From contig NZ_AUHS01000008.1 in NCBI RefSeq assembly GCF_000423305.1, forward strand, positions 154,347 through 218,346: a stretch of DNA of 64,000 bases. Reading direction: 5' to 3'. The notes beneath the pieces are model-generated. The model was not told where the DNA came from and did no database searches. It saw only the letters and a program-made list of their open reading frames with translations. The DNA is from Legionella moravica DSM 19234 (GTDB lineage Bacteria > Pseudomonadota > Gammaproteobacteria > Legionellales > Legionellaceae). The translations under genes were made by a program, and so were the position numbers. Position 1 is the stretch's first letter; each line of letters begins with the position of its first letter. Positions 10,819 through 19,344 of the stretch are shown here, in pieces.

Positions 10819-10853
10819 CACGGTTTTCTCCAGGGTAAACGGAGAAAACTGTG
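10819..10853. terminator. Inverted repeat between two convergent genes
   Basis: CACGGTTTTCTCC pairs with GGAGAAAACTGTG around a 9-nt loop (13 pairs, one G-T). It lies between the ends of two facing genes and could terminate from either side, although neither flank has a clear T-run. Confidence 0.45.
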
Positions 10854-10902
10854 AGCCTGATTACCCCCTTTACTACCCCCAAACTGCAGATTATACCTTG
10901 AA

Positions 10903-12897
10903 TTAAGTACACTGAAGTTCATGCGGATGAACCTGTTGTACACAATGATGTAAGTCTTGAATAATACTGACGATATTATGCTTACCTGCAACAGCAAGTC
11001 GGTCGGCCAGATTTCCAATTAAACTGGCATTGTTTTTTATGCCATTTAAAAAAACACTCAAAAATGATTTAAATTGCTGAATATCTAGAGAATTTTCATC
11101 AGAATGATTGGAACGTAAGGTCTGTATAAGTGCCTCTTCCATTGCCTTGTTTAACAAGTGAATGGAGTCAATAGAAGGCATTGCAGGCTTGGAATAAAAG
11201 CCATAGATAAATCTACTGATGGGAGTATGGTTTCGGGTGGTAAGAAACGTTAAAGGAATACCGTGAATGTCAATAGGCTGTATACTATAGTTATCAGCAC
11301 AGTTCAATGTCAATTTTTCATTGGAAATAGATTGAAGACATCCATCAAAAAAATCCGAAAAGCGCTGAAACACAGACTCCAAAAATGGAAAACAGGTAGC
11401 GCTGTAGGCTAGCTTCAAGGAATCTCTCTTTAATGTTTTCAGCACCAGTTTTTTTTGGTCTCTTTGTTTTTTAAAAGTAGTTCTCAAATCATGATCAGGA
11501 TGTACCACGAAGTCGATATATGCAGGCCTTAGTTCAGATAAAACTTTGGGACTGTCCGGTTTCAGTATTTTAAAAAACGGTGGCTGCAGTGTTTTTGGCC
11601 CTTTTGCCTGCAATATCAACAAATCAGCATCGGGTATCTGATGGACAATGACATCAAACCGATTGGGAGTTCGTGCGCAGTATAAGGCAAAGACAATAAG
11701 CCAATATGCTGCAATATCAAGCAGTACCCAAAGAAATAGAGGCAGGCATGGCACCTCATGTGTGATCTGTTGTTGCAGGCCCATGCGTCGCTTCAGCGTT
11801 TTATAACTCAAAAATGAACTGTAACTTTCAGCAAATCTATCAATAATAATTTTGAAAGGAATCTGCTGATTCATTAACCGTTCTGCAGCTAAAATCATAG
11901 GTCCTGCACCTCCACACATGCCATATAAAACCAACGATTTTTCGGGTGAGACTGCATGCTTGGCGAATGAAATAATATCCAAAGCAATGTCCTGAAGTCT
12001 GTCAGCACGTTTGCTTGAATGAAGAGAAAAATTACGATGATTAATTAATATAACTTCGGCATTGAAGAAGTCAGGCAAATTTTGTTGAATCTGGTTTATA
12101 TAGACATGTTCAATGGGCACTTGACCAACCAGAACCAGTACCGTGGTATCAAAATTTTTCTCTTTATGTCGCAGCTGCACTCCTTCAAGAAGCACACCAT
12201 CATGCCCAGGTAATAAAAATTTGTATGAAACGACCGGACTTCCATAAAAAAAAGACTCAATAGGAAAGGCATGAAGAGGCAGGCAGTTGGATGTAAGAAG
12301 TCTGGTAATATTTTGCTTAAACGTTGATAAACTAAAAACTGATTTACTAAATTGACTAAAGAGAGGTTTTGTCGTTACGGGGGATATAGAGGGTGGAGTT
12401 TTTGCCCAGCTCATTAATTGAGACAGCATTTCCAGACAAAGTGATTTCGCGCTTTTAACTATTTGGTTGTCCACAGGAGTACCATCAGAGATAGTCGTCA
12501 AATCACCAAACCCATAGATCAAAGGATAGAAAATAACTTTGGGTGCCAGTTGAAGGCTTGAAAAGTGCTCATTGAAATTAAGAAAAAAACGAATCGCAAT
12601 ATGATGTAATACGCGATAAGCTGTGCTTTCTTTTTGAAGCAAACTCATATGGCGGTCTATAGTGAGGATGCAAAAGTATCCCCAATCCAAATAGGGACGT
12701 ATGGCTTCTACGTCAGTACGGAACGAATTGAATAAAAAGTTGCGTGTTACACTTGACCCAAGCCAAAATGCCATGATCCATTTAGAATAACTGTGTTCAT
12801 CACCAGCAGGAGTCAGGGTCAAATCCTCGATTACTGTTTTTCTCACTTCGAAATCATCGAGTGCATCGACAAGTAGTTGAGAAGGAATGAGTTGCAT
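10903..12897 (-). CDS. Unrecognised 664-residue protein with an alpha/beta-hydrolase-like core
   Basis: No family was recognised with certainty. The central region resembles an alpha/beta hydrolase: a strand-rich TTVLVLVGQVP stretch, then EVILINHRNFSLH, then SLVLYGMCGGAGPMILAAERL, which looks like a nucleophile elbow with Cys in place of the usual Ser (G-M-C-G-G). DADLLILQAKG and DFVVHPDHD later could hold the acid and histidine. A hydrophobic stretch follows near residues 380-405 (LPLFLWVLLDIAAYWLIVFA), perhaps a membrane segment. There is no signal peptide. A TATAAT lies about 60 nt upstream of the start. Its size, isolation and lack of close relatives that I know fit a Legionella-specific, possibly effector, gene (Ceg25 is a candidate identity), but this is inference. 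Confidence 0.7.
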   Translation of the reverse strand: MQLIPSQLLVDALDDFEVRKTVIEDLTLTPAGDEHSYSKWIMAFWLGSSVTRNFLFNSFRTDVEAIRPYLDWGYFCILTIDRHMSLLQKESTAYRVLHHIAIRFFLNFNEHFSSLQLAPKVIFYPLIYGFGDLTTISDGTPVDNQIVKSAKSLCLEMLSQLMSWAKTPPSISPVTTKPLFSQFSKSVFSLSTFKQNITRLLTSNCLPLHAFPIESFFYGSPVVSYKFLLPGHDGVLLEGVQLRHKEKNFDTTVLVLVGQVPIEHVYINQIQQNLPDFFNAEVILINHRNFSLHSSKRADRLQDIALDIISFAKHAVSPEKSLVLYGMCGGAGPMILAAERLMNQQIPFKIIIDRFAESYSSFLSYKTLKRRMGLQQQITHEVPCLPLFLWVLLDIAAYWLIVFALYCARTPNRFDVIVHQIPDADLLILQAKGPKTLQPPFFKILKPDSPKVLSELRPAYIDFVVHPDHDLRTTFKKQRDQKKLVLKTLKRDSLKLAYSATCFPFLESVFQRFSDFFDGCLQSISNEKLTLNCADNYSIQPIDIHGIPLTFLTTRNHTPISRFIYGFYSKPAMPSIDSIHLLNKAMEEALIQTLRSNHSDENSLDIQQFKSFLSVFLNGIKNNASLIGNLADRLAVAGKHNIVSIIQDLHHCVQQVHPHELQCT

Positions 12898-13112
12898 TTG
12901 TGGTTTACCTCAAATTTGGAATAATACTGAACACAAGGATATGAGGCGTATTATAATGAGAACAAATCTTTTATTAAAAGATAAAATCTAATTTATAGAA
13001 AGCGCTCAATGTTATTATTATTTGCATCTTATGTAAAACCATTAGTTGCTGTTGACAATTCCTTCCCCTAAGAGCCTCGGCTTATCCCTGAATGATCCTT
13101 ACTTTTTTAAAC

Positions 13113-13152
13113 GTAGCAACTGTCTTGAATTAACATTCAGGACAGTTGCTAC
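13113..13152. other. Perfect 12-bp inverted repeat in a 584-bp intergenic region
   Basis: The stretch 12898-13481 has no convincing gene. It contains GTAGCAACTGTC and its exact complement GACAGTTGCTAC; TTGAA/TTCAG extend the stem toward a 6-nt loop, making about 17 pairs. A TTGACA lies at 13053-13058. A short Pro/Lys-rich open stretch (about 13228-13326) has no start codon. A small RNA or terminator is possible; nothing further can be supported. Confidence 0.4.
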
Positions 13153-13481
13153 TCTCTCTTACACTAAAATTACGTTCTGCATTCCTAATTTCTGCGGCAT
13201 TAACCCTGAATAAAGATAGCATAAAAAGAAAAAAACAAGCCTGAAAACCCAGGTGGTAAAGGCAAAACGCCAACACGTCCAGATAATCCCCCCAAAATTC
13301 CGCTGTTCCAAATACCTAAAATCTGATATTTTTAATAGGCAATCAACAGCAAAGTTGATACAATAATTTGTGTATCTTATTATAATATATGAATATTTTA
13401 TAAGTTTACTATTATCAATAACTAATGTTGCAACTCCTTTTACAGAAAATGGAATTCAACGGGTTGGCTAAGGAGATGGCT

Positions 13482-13649
13482 ATGAGTACTCGTGGTTTTG
13501 ATGATTTTGATACAGATATTGAAGATGTTAATGATGCGGCACCAATTATTCCAGAACCAAGCCCTTCTACAAAATTGGAACGACGCAGAAAAATTGAAGA
13601 TCTGTTTGAAGAAAAAAGATTAAGAGAAGAGCTGGCTGAGTTTGGTTAA
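13482..13649 (+). CDS. Small PA3496-like conserved protein
   Basis: The frame opens at 13425, but the ATG at 13482 has an ideal AAGGAG (13470-13475) six bases upstream, giving a 55-residue protein starting MSTRGFDDFD. It is acidic in the first half (DDFDTDIEDVND), then basic and helical (RRRKIEDLFEEKRLREELAEFG). The ending RRKIED-EEKRLREEL matches my memory of the small PA3496 family found across gammaproteobacteria, sometimes labelled putative envelope integrity protein. The molecular function is not known to me. It stands alone between repeat-containing intergenic regions. Confidence 0.72.
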   Translation: MSTRGFDDFDTDIEDVNDAAPIIPEPSPSTKLERRRKIEDLFEEKRLREELAEFG

Positions 13650-13760
13650 ATCAACTGCCATCTGGGAATATCCCCTCTTGCGTTAATAATAGTCTTGTTT
13701 GCTAGCAATTGAATATTCTACACATCTTCGAAAAACCAGTTCGGATCTACTCTCTGAGTT

Positions 13761-13927
13761 CCGCGGTTACAGCCGCGGGATTTCCGCTGGGGTTAATTCA
13801 ACTAGAGCAACTGCTTAAGGCTAATACATAGTTGATCCAATGTTTTAGCACTCTCATCCTGGTTCCACGATCAAAGCCGCAGGACGCGGGCAAAGATGTG
13901 ATCAAAAGACAGTTGGGAACAACCAGG
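13761..13927. repeat. Degenerate copy of the dispersed palindromic repeat family
   Basis: The 311-bp gap 13650-13960 holds CCGCGG-TTACAG-CCGCGG (13761-13778), the motif ACATAGTTGATCCA (about 13826-13839) and the arms CCTGGTT (13858-13864) and AACCAGG (13921-13927). The same words recur near 28.6, 33.5 and 35.6 kb. No gene was seen in the gap. Confidence 0.6.
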
Positions 13928-13960
13928 CTTCACGCTAACGCCAAGAAACAATGCAGTAAT

Positions 13961-14680
13961 TTATTTTTTAAAATAAACATCAAACCGGACTGTTTTACCC
14001 TCAATACTACTATCAGGTACTAACAAAGGTTTCGTTTTTTGAGGCCATTTTACAACGACCCTTTGCTTCACATGTGATATCGCTATTGTTAATAAGTCCA
14101 ATGCATCTTCATCCGTACCAATCATCTGTTGTAAAACCTGCATGTCCTTTTTCACTAAAGCAGATTTACTGCGTTGTGGGTGCATGGGATCAATATAGAC
14201 AACATCCGGATACTCAGTGTCAGCAAGACTTATCAAATAGGAACGGGCATCACCAGCATGAAGAGAAACATTTAATTTGTGCTTGTCCGATTCATCCTGA
14301 TGGCCGATTGCATCGGATAATAAAGAAGCCATTAGAGGATTGCGCTCCAACATAACAACCTGTGCGCCAAAACTGGCTAAAATCGCAGCATCTCGTCCCC
14401 ACCCTGCTGTTGCATCAAAAATTTTAACCCCCGGTGCTGGTTTGCATGCACGAATCAAACCTTGTTTTTTTCCTTCTGATCTACGCTTATTCCAGGTTAA
14501 GGCAGTAAAATCTGCTGATAAGAGTGAGAAACCAGATATTTTCAAAGTCAACTTACTTGAAGTGAGGTACAAACAGCTAGAGGCGTCTTTATCAAGGGTA
14601 AAATCAAGTTGTTTTGCCAGGAGTTCTGCTTTGTCCCGCAATTCATCGCACTCATATCCTACTGATGTTATAAAGTTCAT
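13961..14680 (-). CDS. rsmJ: 16S rRNA (guanine1516-N2)-methyltransferase RsmJ
   Basis: The 239-residue protein has the SAM-binding motif DATAGWGRDAAILASFGAQV, preceded by the RsmJ-specific LTWNKRRSEGKKQGLIRA, and the catalytic-region motif DVVYIDPMHPQRSKSALVKKDMQVLQ. These identify the YhiQ/RsmJ family, which methylates G1516 of 16S rRNA. It is the last gene of glyQ-glyS-gmhB-rsmJ, 2 nt after gmhB. Confidence 0.92.
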   Translation of the reverse strand: MNFITSVGYECDELRDKAELLAKQLDFTLDKDASSCLYLTSSKLTLKISGFSLLSADFTALTWNKRRSEGKKQGLIRACKPAPGVKIFDATAGWGRDAAILASFGAQVVMLERNPLMASLLSDAIGHQDESDKHKLNVSLHAGDARSYLISLADTEYPDVVYIDPMHPQRSKSALVKKDMQVLQQMIGTDEDALDLLTIAISHVKQRVVVKWPQKTKPLLVPDSSIEGKTVRFDVYFKK

Positions 14681-14682
14681 GA

Positions 14683-15213
14683 TTACGATAATAAATGATC
14701 GACATAATGTGCGAGGGATTGATAAACAGGCACCTCAGGATAAGCTTTTAATCCAGCGAGATCAGTCATAGATGACAACACCATAACTGGACTGGCACCA
14801 GCCGCATAGGCAGCCTCAATATCCGATACACGATCCCCGACAAAAGGTACATTATCAAGAGAGCAACTAAATTTCTTCGCTAAATTGAGTAACATGCCAG
14901 GTTTTGGTTTTCGACAAAAACAGTGCTCTGATGGGAGATGAATGCAATATTCAATTGCATCAATTCGCCCCCCAACCGACTCAATTGTCTGTATCATCTT
15001 CAAATGTATCGCTGCCAGCTCATCTTCTGTGTAAAAGCCTCTGGAAACACCGGACTGATTGGTAGCCACGCCAATGGTGTATCCCGCTTTAGTCAACTGA
15101 GCAATTGCCTGAATGCTATCAGGAATAAGAATAAACTCCTCTACACTTTTAATATAGTGTAGAGAGTCCTGGTTAATTATCCCGTCACGATCCAGTAAGA
15201 TTAATTGAGTCAT
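14683..15213 (-). CDS. gmhB: D-glycero-beta-D-manno-heptose-1,7-bisphosphate 7-phosphatase
   Basis: The 176-residue HAD-family phosphatase begins LILLDRDGIINQD, the GmhB form of the DxD nucleophile motif, and has the zinc-loop ligands in CIHLPSEHCFCRKPKPGM (Cys-x-His and Cys-x-Cys). GDRVSDIEAAYAAGA supplies the C-terminal acidic motif. It removes the 7-phosphate during ADP-heptose synthesis for the lipopolysaccharide core. Its ATG overlaps the stop of glyS by 4 nt, so it is translationally coupled to the glycyl-tRNA synthetase, an arrangement also known in other gammaproteobacteria. Confidence 0.92.
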   Translation of the reverse strand: MTQLILLDRDGIINQDSLHYIKSVEEFILIPDSIQAIAQLTKAGYTIGVATNQSGVSRGFYTEDELAAIHLKMIQTIESVGGRIDAIEYCIHLPSEHCFCRKPKPGMLLNLAKKFSCSLDNVPFVGDRVSDIEAAYAAGASPVMVLSSMTDLAGLKAYPEVPVYQSLAHYVDHLLS

Positions 15214-17288
15214 GACAACTGTAACATTGAAATATCAGCAACGCCCTGTAATAAATCGTTTAATTGGGATAACAACGCCAAACGGTTCTTTTTTATAGCC
15301 TTATCATCAACCATGACCATCACATTATCAAAAAAGGCATCTACAGGTTCTTTCAAATGGGCTAACTGCTTGAGTAATAATCCGTAATTGGCATCGCGAT
15401 ATAGAGAGTCAACAGATTCTTTAACGGCATTTATGTGAGTATAAAGTGCTTGTTCAGCTCCTTCTTCTATAATATCCGCGTTAATATCCCCTTCCAGATC
15501 TCTTGTATCTGCGTGAGCCAATAAATTATTAACCCGTTTACAGGCCGCTGAAAGTGATGCGGCTTCAGGTAAGCTAATAAAGACTTTTAATGCATTTAAC
15601 CGCAAATCCAGATCATAAAGCCAGTCATCCTGTCGAGCACGTACTGCCTGAACCAGATCAGCGCTCACCCCTTGCCCTTGATAATAGGATTGAAGCCTCT
15701 CAAGAATAAACGTCTTTAACTCAAGAACAGCTGTCTGATCCAAACTCACTGTCTCGCCAAAATTTGCTATCGCTTCATCGATCAAGGTCGATAAATTAAG
15801 CGGCAAAGGTGTTGCAATTAAAATACGAACCACGGCTAAAGCATGACGCCGCAATTTGAATGGATCTTTCACTCCAGTAGGTTTTTGACCTATAGCAAAA
15901 ATACCCACTAAGGTATCGATTCTGTCTGCTAATGAAAGTGCCATACCTAAAGCAGATTCAGGAAGCTTATCTGCTGCAAATCGTGGCATGTATTGTTCAT
16001 TCAACGCTTGTGCAACACTCAGATCTTCACCATCGTTTAATGCGTAATAATACCCCATCAACCCCTGTAACTCGGGAAATTCGCCCACCATCCCTGTCAT
16101 CAAATCACATTTACTCAATACAGCAGCACGTTCTGCTTGTTTGGTAGATAATTGAAGCGCATGACTTAAATGATGCATTAACGATTTAACGCGCAATGCC
16201 TTATCATGCAAACTTCCAAGTTTGATTTGAAAAACTACTTGTTCTGTTGATGGTATGTGCTCACTTAGAGACTGCTTTTTATCCTGTCTAAAAAAGAATG
16301 CCGCGTCGCTTAATCGGGCACGCATTACTTTTTCATTACCTGCTATGACCTGCTCAGGATTAGCACTGGCTATATTTGCTACAGTGATGAAATGAGGTAA
16401 CAATGCGCCTTGTTGATCATTCAAAGCAAAACATTTTTGATGCGATTGCATGGAAGCGATCAGGGCTTCTGCAGGAACATCCAGAAATTCTTTCTCAAAA
16501 TTGGCAATTAATGCCTGAGGCCACTCAACTATAGAAGTGACTTCATTAACCAGATCATCAGGCATAATGGCACTGGCATTTAAGGATTCAGCCAATTGCC
16601 CCACCTGTTCTTCAATCATTTTACGACGCGTTGCAAAATCGGCAACAACAAAGGCCTCACGCAATTGCTCTTCATAGCGTTCAGCGGAGACTATTTTTAT
16701 TTTTTGCGGATGATGAAATCGATGTCCCCTAGTTTCTCGTCCAGATTTAACGCCAAGAATCTTCTGTTCAATCACTTCGTCGCCATAGAGCATAACAGCC
16801 CAATGCACAGGTCTGGCAAACTCTTCATCACCATCACCCCAACGCATGGGCTTGGCAATAGAGAGCGAAGCTATGGATTGAACAACCATGGCAGGCAATA
16901 ACGTCTTTGTTTGGGCGCCAGCGTTTTGGATCTCACAAACCATCCAGTCTCCCTTATCAGTCTGGATTCGGGTCAATGCTTCCACAGGCACTCCGCAGGA
17001 TTTGGCAAAACCTGTTAATGCAGGAGTAGGATTACCCTCTTTATCATATGCGGCAATTGCAGCGGGGCCTTTACGGGTCACCGTCTGACTTTTTTGCTCT
17101 GATTGTAAGTCCCGAATTAAAACAGCTAATCGTCTGGGTGTCGCGAATCGTTTCACTTCCCCATAACTTAATTGTGCCTTATCTAATGCCGCGAGTAATT
17201 GATTAGCAAACTCGTCAGCCAAAGGCCAGACTGCAGCGGAGGGTAACTCTTCACACCCTAATTCAAAAATAAAATCATTGACCATCAC
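15210..17288 (-). CDS. glyS: Glycyl-tRNA synthetase beta subunit
   Basis: At 692 residues this is full length (E. coli 689). The start [12 protein letters not shown] is typical, and the C-terminal half carries the HD-like and anticodon-binding regions with [11 protein letters not shown] near the end. It forms the alpha2-beta2 enzyme with GlyQ and attaches glycine to tRNA-Gly. Its start lies 14 nt inside glyQ and its end overlaps gmhB by 4 nt. Confidence 0.97.
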   Translation of the reverse strand: MMVNDFIFELGCEELPSAAVWPLADEFANQLLAALDKAQLSYGEVKRFATPRRLAVLIRDLQSEQKSQTVTRKGPAAIAAYDKEGNPTPALTGFAKSCGVPVEALTRIQTDKGDWMVCEIQNAGAQTKTLLPAMVVQSIASLSIAKPMRWGDGDEEFARPVHWAVMLYGDEVIEQKILGVKSGRETRGHRFHHPQKIKIVSAERYEEQLREAFVVADFATRRKMIEEQVGQLAESLNASAIMPDDLVNEVTSIVEWPQALIANFEKEFLDVPAEALIASMQSHQKCFALNDQQGALLPHFITVANIASANPEQVIAGNEKVMRARLSDAAFFFRQDKKQSLSEHIPSTEQVVFQIKLGSLHDKALRVKSLMHHLSHALQLSTKQAERAAVLSKCDLMTGMVGEFPELQGLMGYYYALNDGEDLSVAQALNEQYMPRFAADKLPESALGMALSLADRIDTLVGIFAIGQKPTGVKDPFKLRRHALAVVRILIATPLPLNLSTLIDEAIANFGETVSLDQTAVLELKTFILERLQSYYQGQGVSADLVQAVRARQDDWLYDLDLRLNALKVFISLPEAASLSAACKRVNNLLAHADTRDLEGDINADIIEEGAEQALYTHINAVKESVDSLYRDANYGLLLKQLAHLKEPVDAFFDNVMVMVDDKAIKKNRLALLSQLNDLLQGVADISMLQLS

Positions 17289-18180
17289 ACACCTTTTGCA
17301 TAGGGAAGCCTAAAGCCTCTCGAGCTTGATAATAAGCTTGAGCCACTGCTCTGGAAAGCTGTCTTACACGAAGAATAAAACGTTGACGTTCAGTAACGGA
17401 TATTGCTTTACGTGCATCCAGTAAATTAAATGAATGTGATGCTTTCATTACCATTTCATAAGCAGGCAACGGCAGCTGCAGAGAAATCAGTTTTTGCGCC
17501 TCACTTTCGTAATAATCAAACTGTTTAAATAATTCATCAACATTGGCATGTTCAAAATTATATGCCGACATTTCAACTTCATTTTGGTGAAATACATCAC
17601 CATAAGTGACAATTCCCTGTGAATTTTTACACCAGGGTAATTCAAACAAATTATCAACACCCAAAACAAACATTGAAATTCGTTCGAGTCCGTAGGTTAA
17701 TTCCCCGGTAACGGGTTTACACGCCAAACCACCTACCTGCTGAAAATAGGTAAACTGTGATACTTCCATGCCATTTTGCCAGACTTCCCAGCCTAAACCC
17801 CATGCGCCGAGCGTAGGAGATTCCCAGTTATCCTCAACGAAACGAATGTCATCCACTAATGGATCAACACCCAAAGCACGCAATGAATCCAGGTATTTGT
17901 CCTGAATGTCCAAAGGAGAGGGCTTAAGTACTACTTGAAATTGATAGTAATGCTGAACCCTATTGGGATTTTCTCCATAACGTCCATCAGTAGGTCTTCT
18001 GGAGGGTTGCACATAAGCAGCCGACCAAGGCTCAGGACCAATTGCCCTTAAAAAGGTGGCAGGATGGAAAGTACCTGCACCAACTTCCATATCCAGAGGT
18101 TGTAAAAGAACACAACCTTGAGCAGCCCAATACTGCTGCAGTGTTAATATGATTTCTTGAAATGTAGTTGGTTTTGTCAT
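17275..18180 (-). CDS. glyQ: Glycyl-tRNA synthetase alpha subunit
   Basis: The 301-residue catalytic subunit shows [45 protein letters not shown] and [19 protein letters not shown], all highly conserved in bacterial class II alpha-type GlyRS. It opens the glyQ-glyS-gmhB-rsmJ operon. No T-box is visible upstream, as expected for a proteobacterium. Confidence 0.97.
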   Translation of the reverse strand: MTKPTTFQEIILTLQQYWAAQGCVLLQPLDMEVGAGTFHPATFLRAIGPEPWSAAYVQPSRRPTDGRYGENPNRVQHYYQFQVVLKPSPLDIQDKYLDSLRALGVDPLVDDIRFVEDNWESPTLGAWGLGWEVWQNGMEVSQFTYFQQVGGLACKPVTGELTYGLERISMFVLGVDNLFELPWCKNSQGIVTYGDVFHQNEVEMSAYNFEHANVDELFKQFDYYESEAQKLISLQLPLPAYEMVMKASHSFNLLDARKAISVTERQRFILRVRQLSRAVAQAYYQAREALGFPMQKVCDGQ

Positions 18181-18275
18181 GAAAGTCTCAAAATTTACAA
18201 TTAGGAGGTTTTTAATAACTCCTCAAGTGATCGTATTGCTGGATAATAAGCCATGATCAACCCGAATTAGATATA

Positions 18276-18302
18276 TTGAGACTATGCATGACATAGTCTC
18301 AA
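18276..18302. other. Perfect 11-bp inverted repeat between dsbA2 and glyQ
   Basis: TTGAGACTATG and CATAGTCTCAA flank a 5-nt loop. The repeat lies about 50 bp beyond the dsbA2 stop and about 100 bp upstream of the glyQ start, on the same strand. It could terminate dsbA2 transcripts, but no T-run follows. Confidence 0.45.
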
Positions 18303-18350
18303 CAGAATGTGACTTCTTATAATTCTTTACGATTGAATCACTAAATTACT

Positions 18351-19136
18351 CTAGTTTCCAGCAGCTTTCTTAATCAGTTCCTGCAATGACTCTTCACTTG
18401 CTGCGCCTGGAATAAATGAAGGCTCAGTACCTGATTTAAATTTGCCATCAGGAGTGGAGGCAACGATAAATGCTGGTGTTCCCATCAAATGCAGTTTTTC
18501 TGCCAGTTGACGATTCGCTTCAAGAATATCTGTAACTTCTTTACTGTCCATATCTTTTTTGAGCTTATCCATATTCAAACCTAATGATTTGGCAGCATCC
18601 ATAACATTTTGGTCATCAAGACGTTTTTCAATTTTCAATAAAGCTTCATGCATCTGCTGGTACTTGCCTTGCATACCGGCAGCAAGAGCTACTCTTGAAG
18701 CCATTTCAGAGCTTTTGCCAAATATAGGGAATTCTTTGTAAATAACTCGTAAGCCAGAATCTTTTTTAACTAAACTATCAATAATTGGGGACATTTTTTT
18801 GCAGTGAATGCATTGATAATCGAAAAACTCGACTATGCTCACAGCACCCTTGGCATTACCCACTGTGGTCAGATTACCCTGGAACAGTTGATCTGCATTT
18901 TCTAAAATCGCAGACTGTGCTTGCTGCTGCATATTCTGTTGTTGCTTTTGTTGTAATGCCTGAGAAGCTTCCAACAGTACCTCTGGGTTACTGATCAAAT
19001 AATCATGAACCAATTTTTCAATTTCTTTTTTTTGAGCATCAGACATAGGGGTAGTTGTAGCATCAGCGGCCATAGTCATGGGTGATACTAAAGTAGTTGC
19101 CAGCGCTCCTGCAGTTAAAAATTTTGAAAATTTCAC
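18351..19136 (-). CDS. dsbA2: Periplasmic disulfide oxidoreductase DsbA2 (Com1 family)
   Basis: The 261-residue protein has an N-terminal signal peptide (Lys-rich start, hydrophobic core, SPMTMAADA cleavage region). A Gln-rich helical segment, about residues 35-90, is the probable dimerisation region. A thioredoxin-fold domain of the DsbA type follows, with active site Cys109-Ile-His-Cys112 (FFDYQCIHCKKM) and cis-proline motif GTPAFIV. It matches my memory of Legionella DsbA2, a Com1-like dimeric enzyme reported to combine oxidase and isomerase roles and to be needed for Dot/Icm secretion. Function in this genome is inferred. Confidence 0.88.
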   Translation of the reverse strand: MKFSKFLTAGALATTLVSPMTMAADATTTPMSDAQKKEIEKLVHDYLISNPEVLLEASQALQQKQQQNMQQQAQSAILENADQLFQGNLTTVGNAKGAVSIVEFFDYQCIHCKKMSPIIDSLVKKDSGLRVIYKEFPIFGKSSEMASRVALAAGMQGKYQQMHEALLKIEKRLDDQNVMDAAKSLGLNMDKLKKDMDSKEVTDILEANRQLAEKLHLMGTPAFIVASTPDGKFKSGTEPSFIPGAASEESLQELIKKAAGN

Positions 19137-19344
19137 ACAATTCCCCTTATTAATGGTTAACTAATAATTTAAGTTAATATCGGCAGCGTACTCAGAGTCG
19201 ATTCACTACCGGACTGAATTTTAATTGAATCCAGTTTCTTTAGCCAGTCGCACCCTAGCACCGACTAAAGAAAATTTCAATATTAAATACCGATTACTTA
19301 CAAAGACTAATGCTCTTATCACTAACCTGCACCTTACCGGTTCT

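Noticed and set aside
13228..13326. Short Pro/Lys-rich open stretch (reads KPENPGGKGKTPTRPDNP)
   Set aside because: There is no start codon in frame and a stop lies just upstream, so no gene can be supported.
14074..14771. Plus-strand open frames opposite rsmJ and gmhB
   Set aside because: They are antisense shadows of well-identified enzymes, with no ribosome sites or protein-like features.
18181..18350. T-box leader in front of glyQ
   Set aside because: No specifier loop or T-box sequence is visible, and T-boxes are essentially absent from gammaproteobacteria; only simple hairpins are present.
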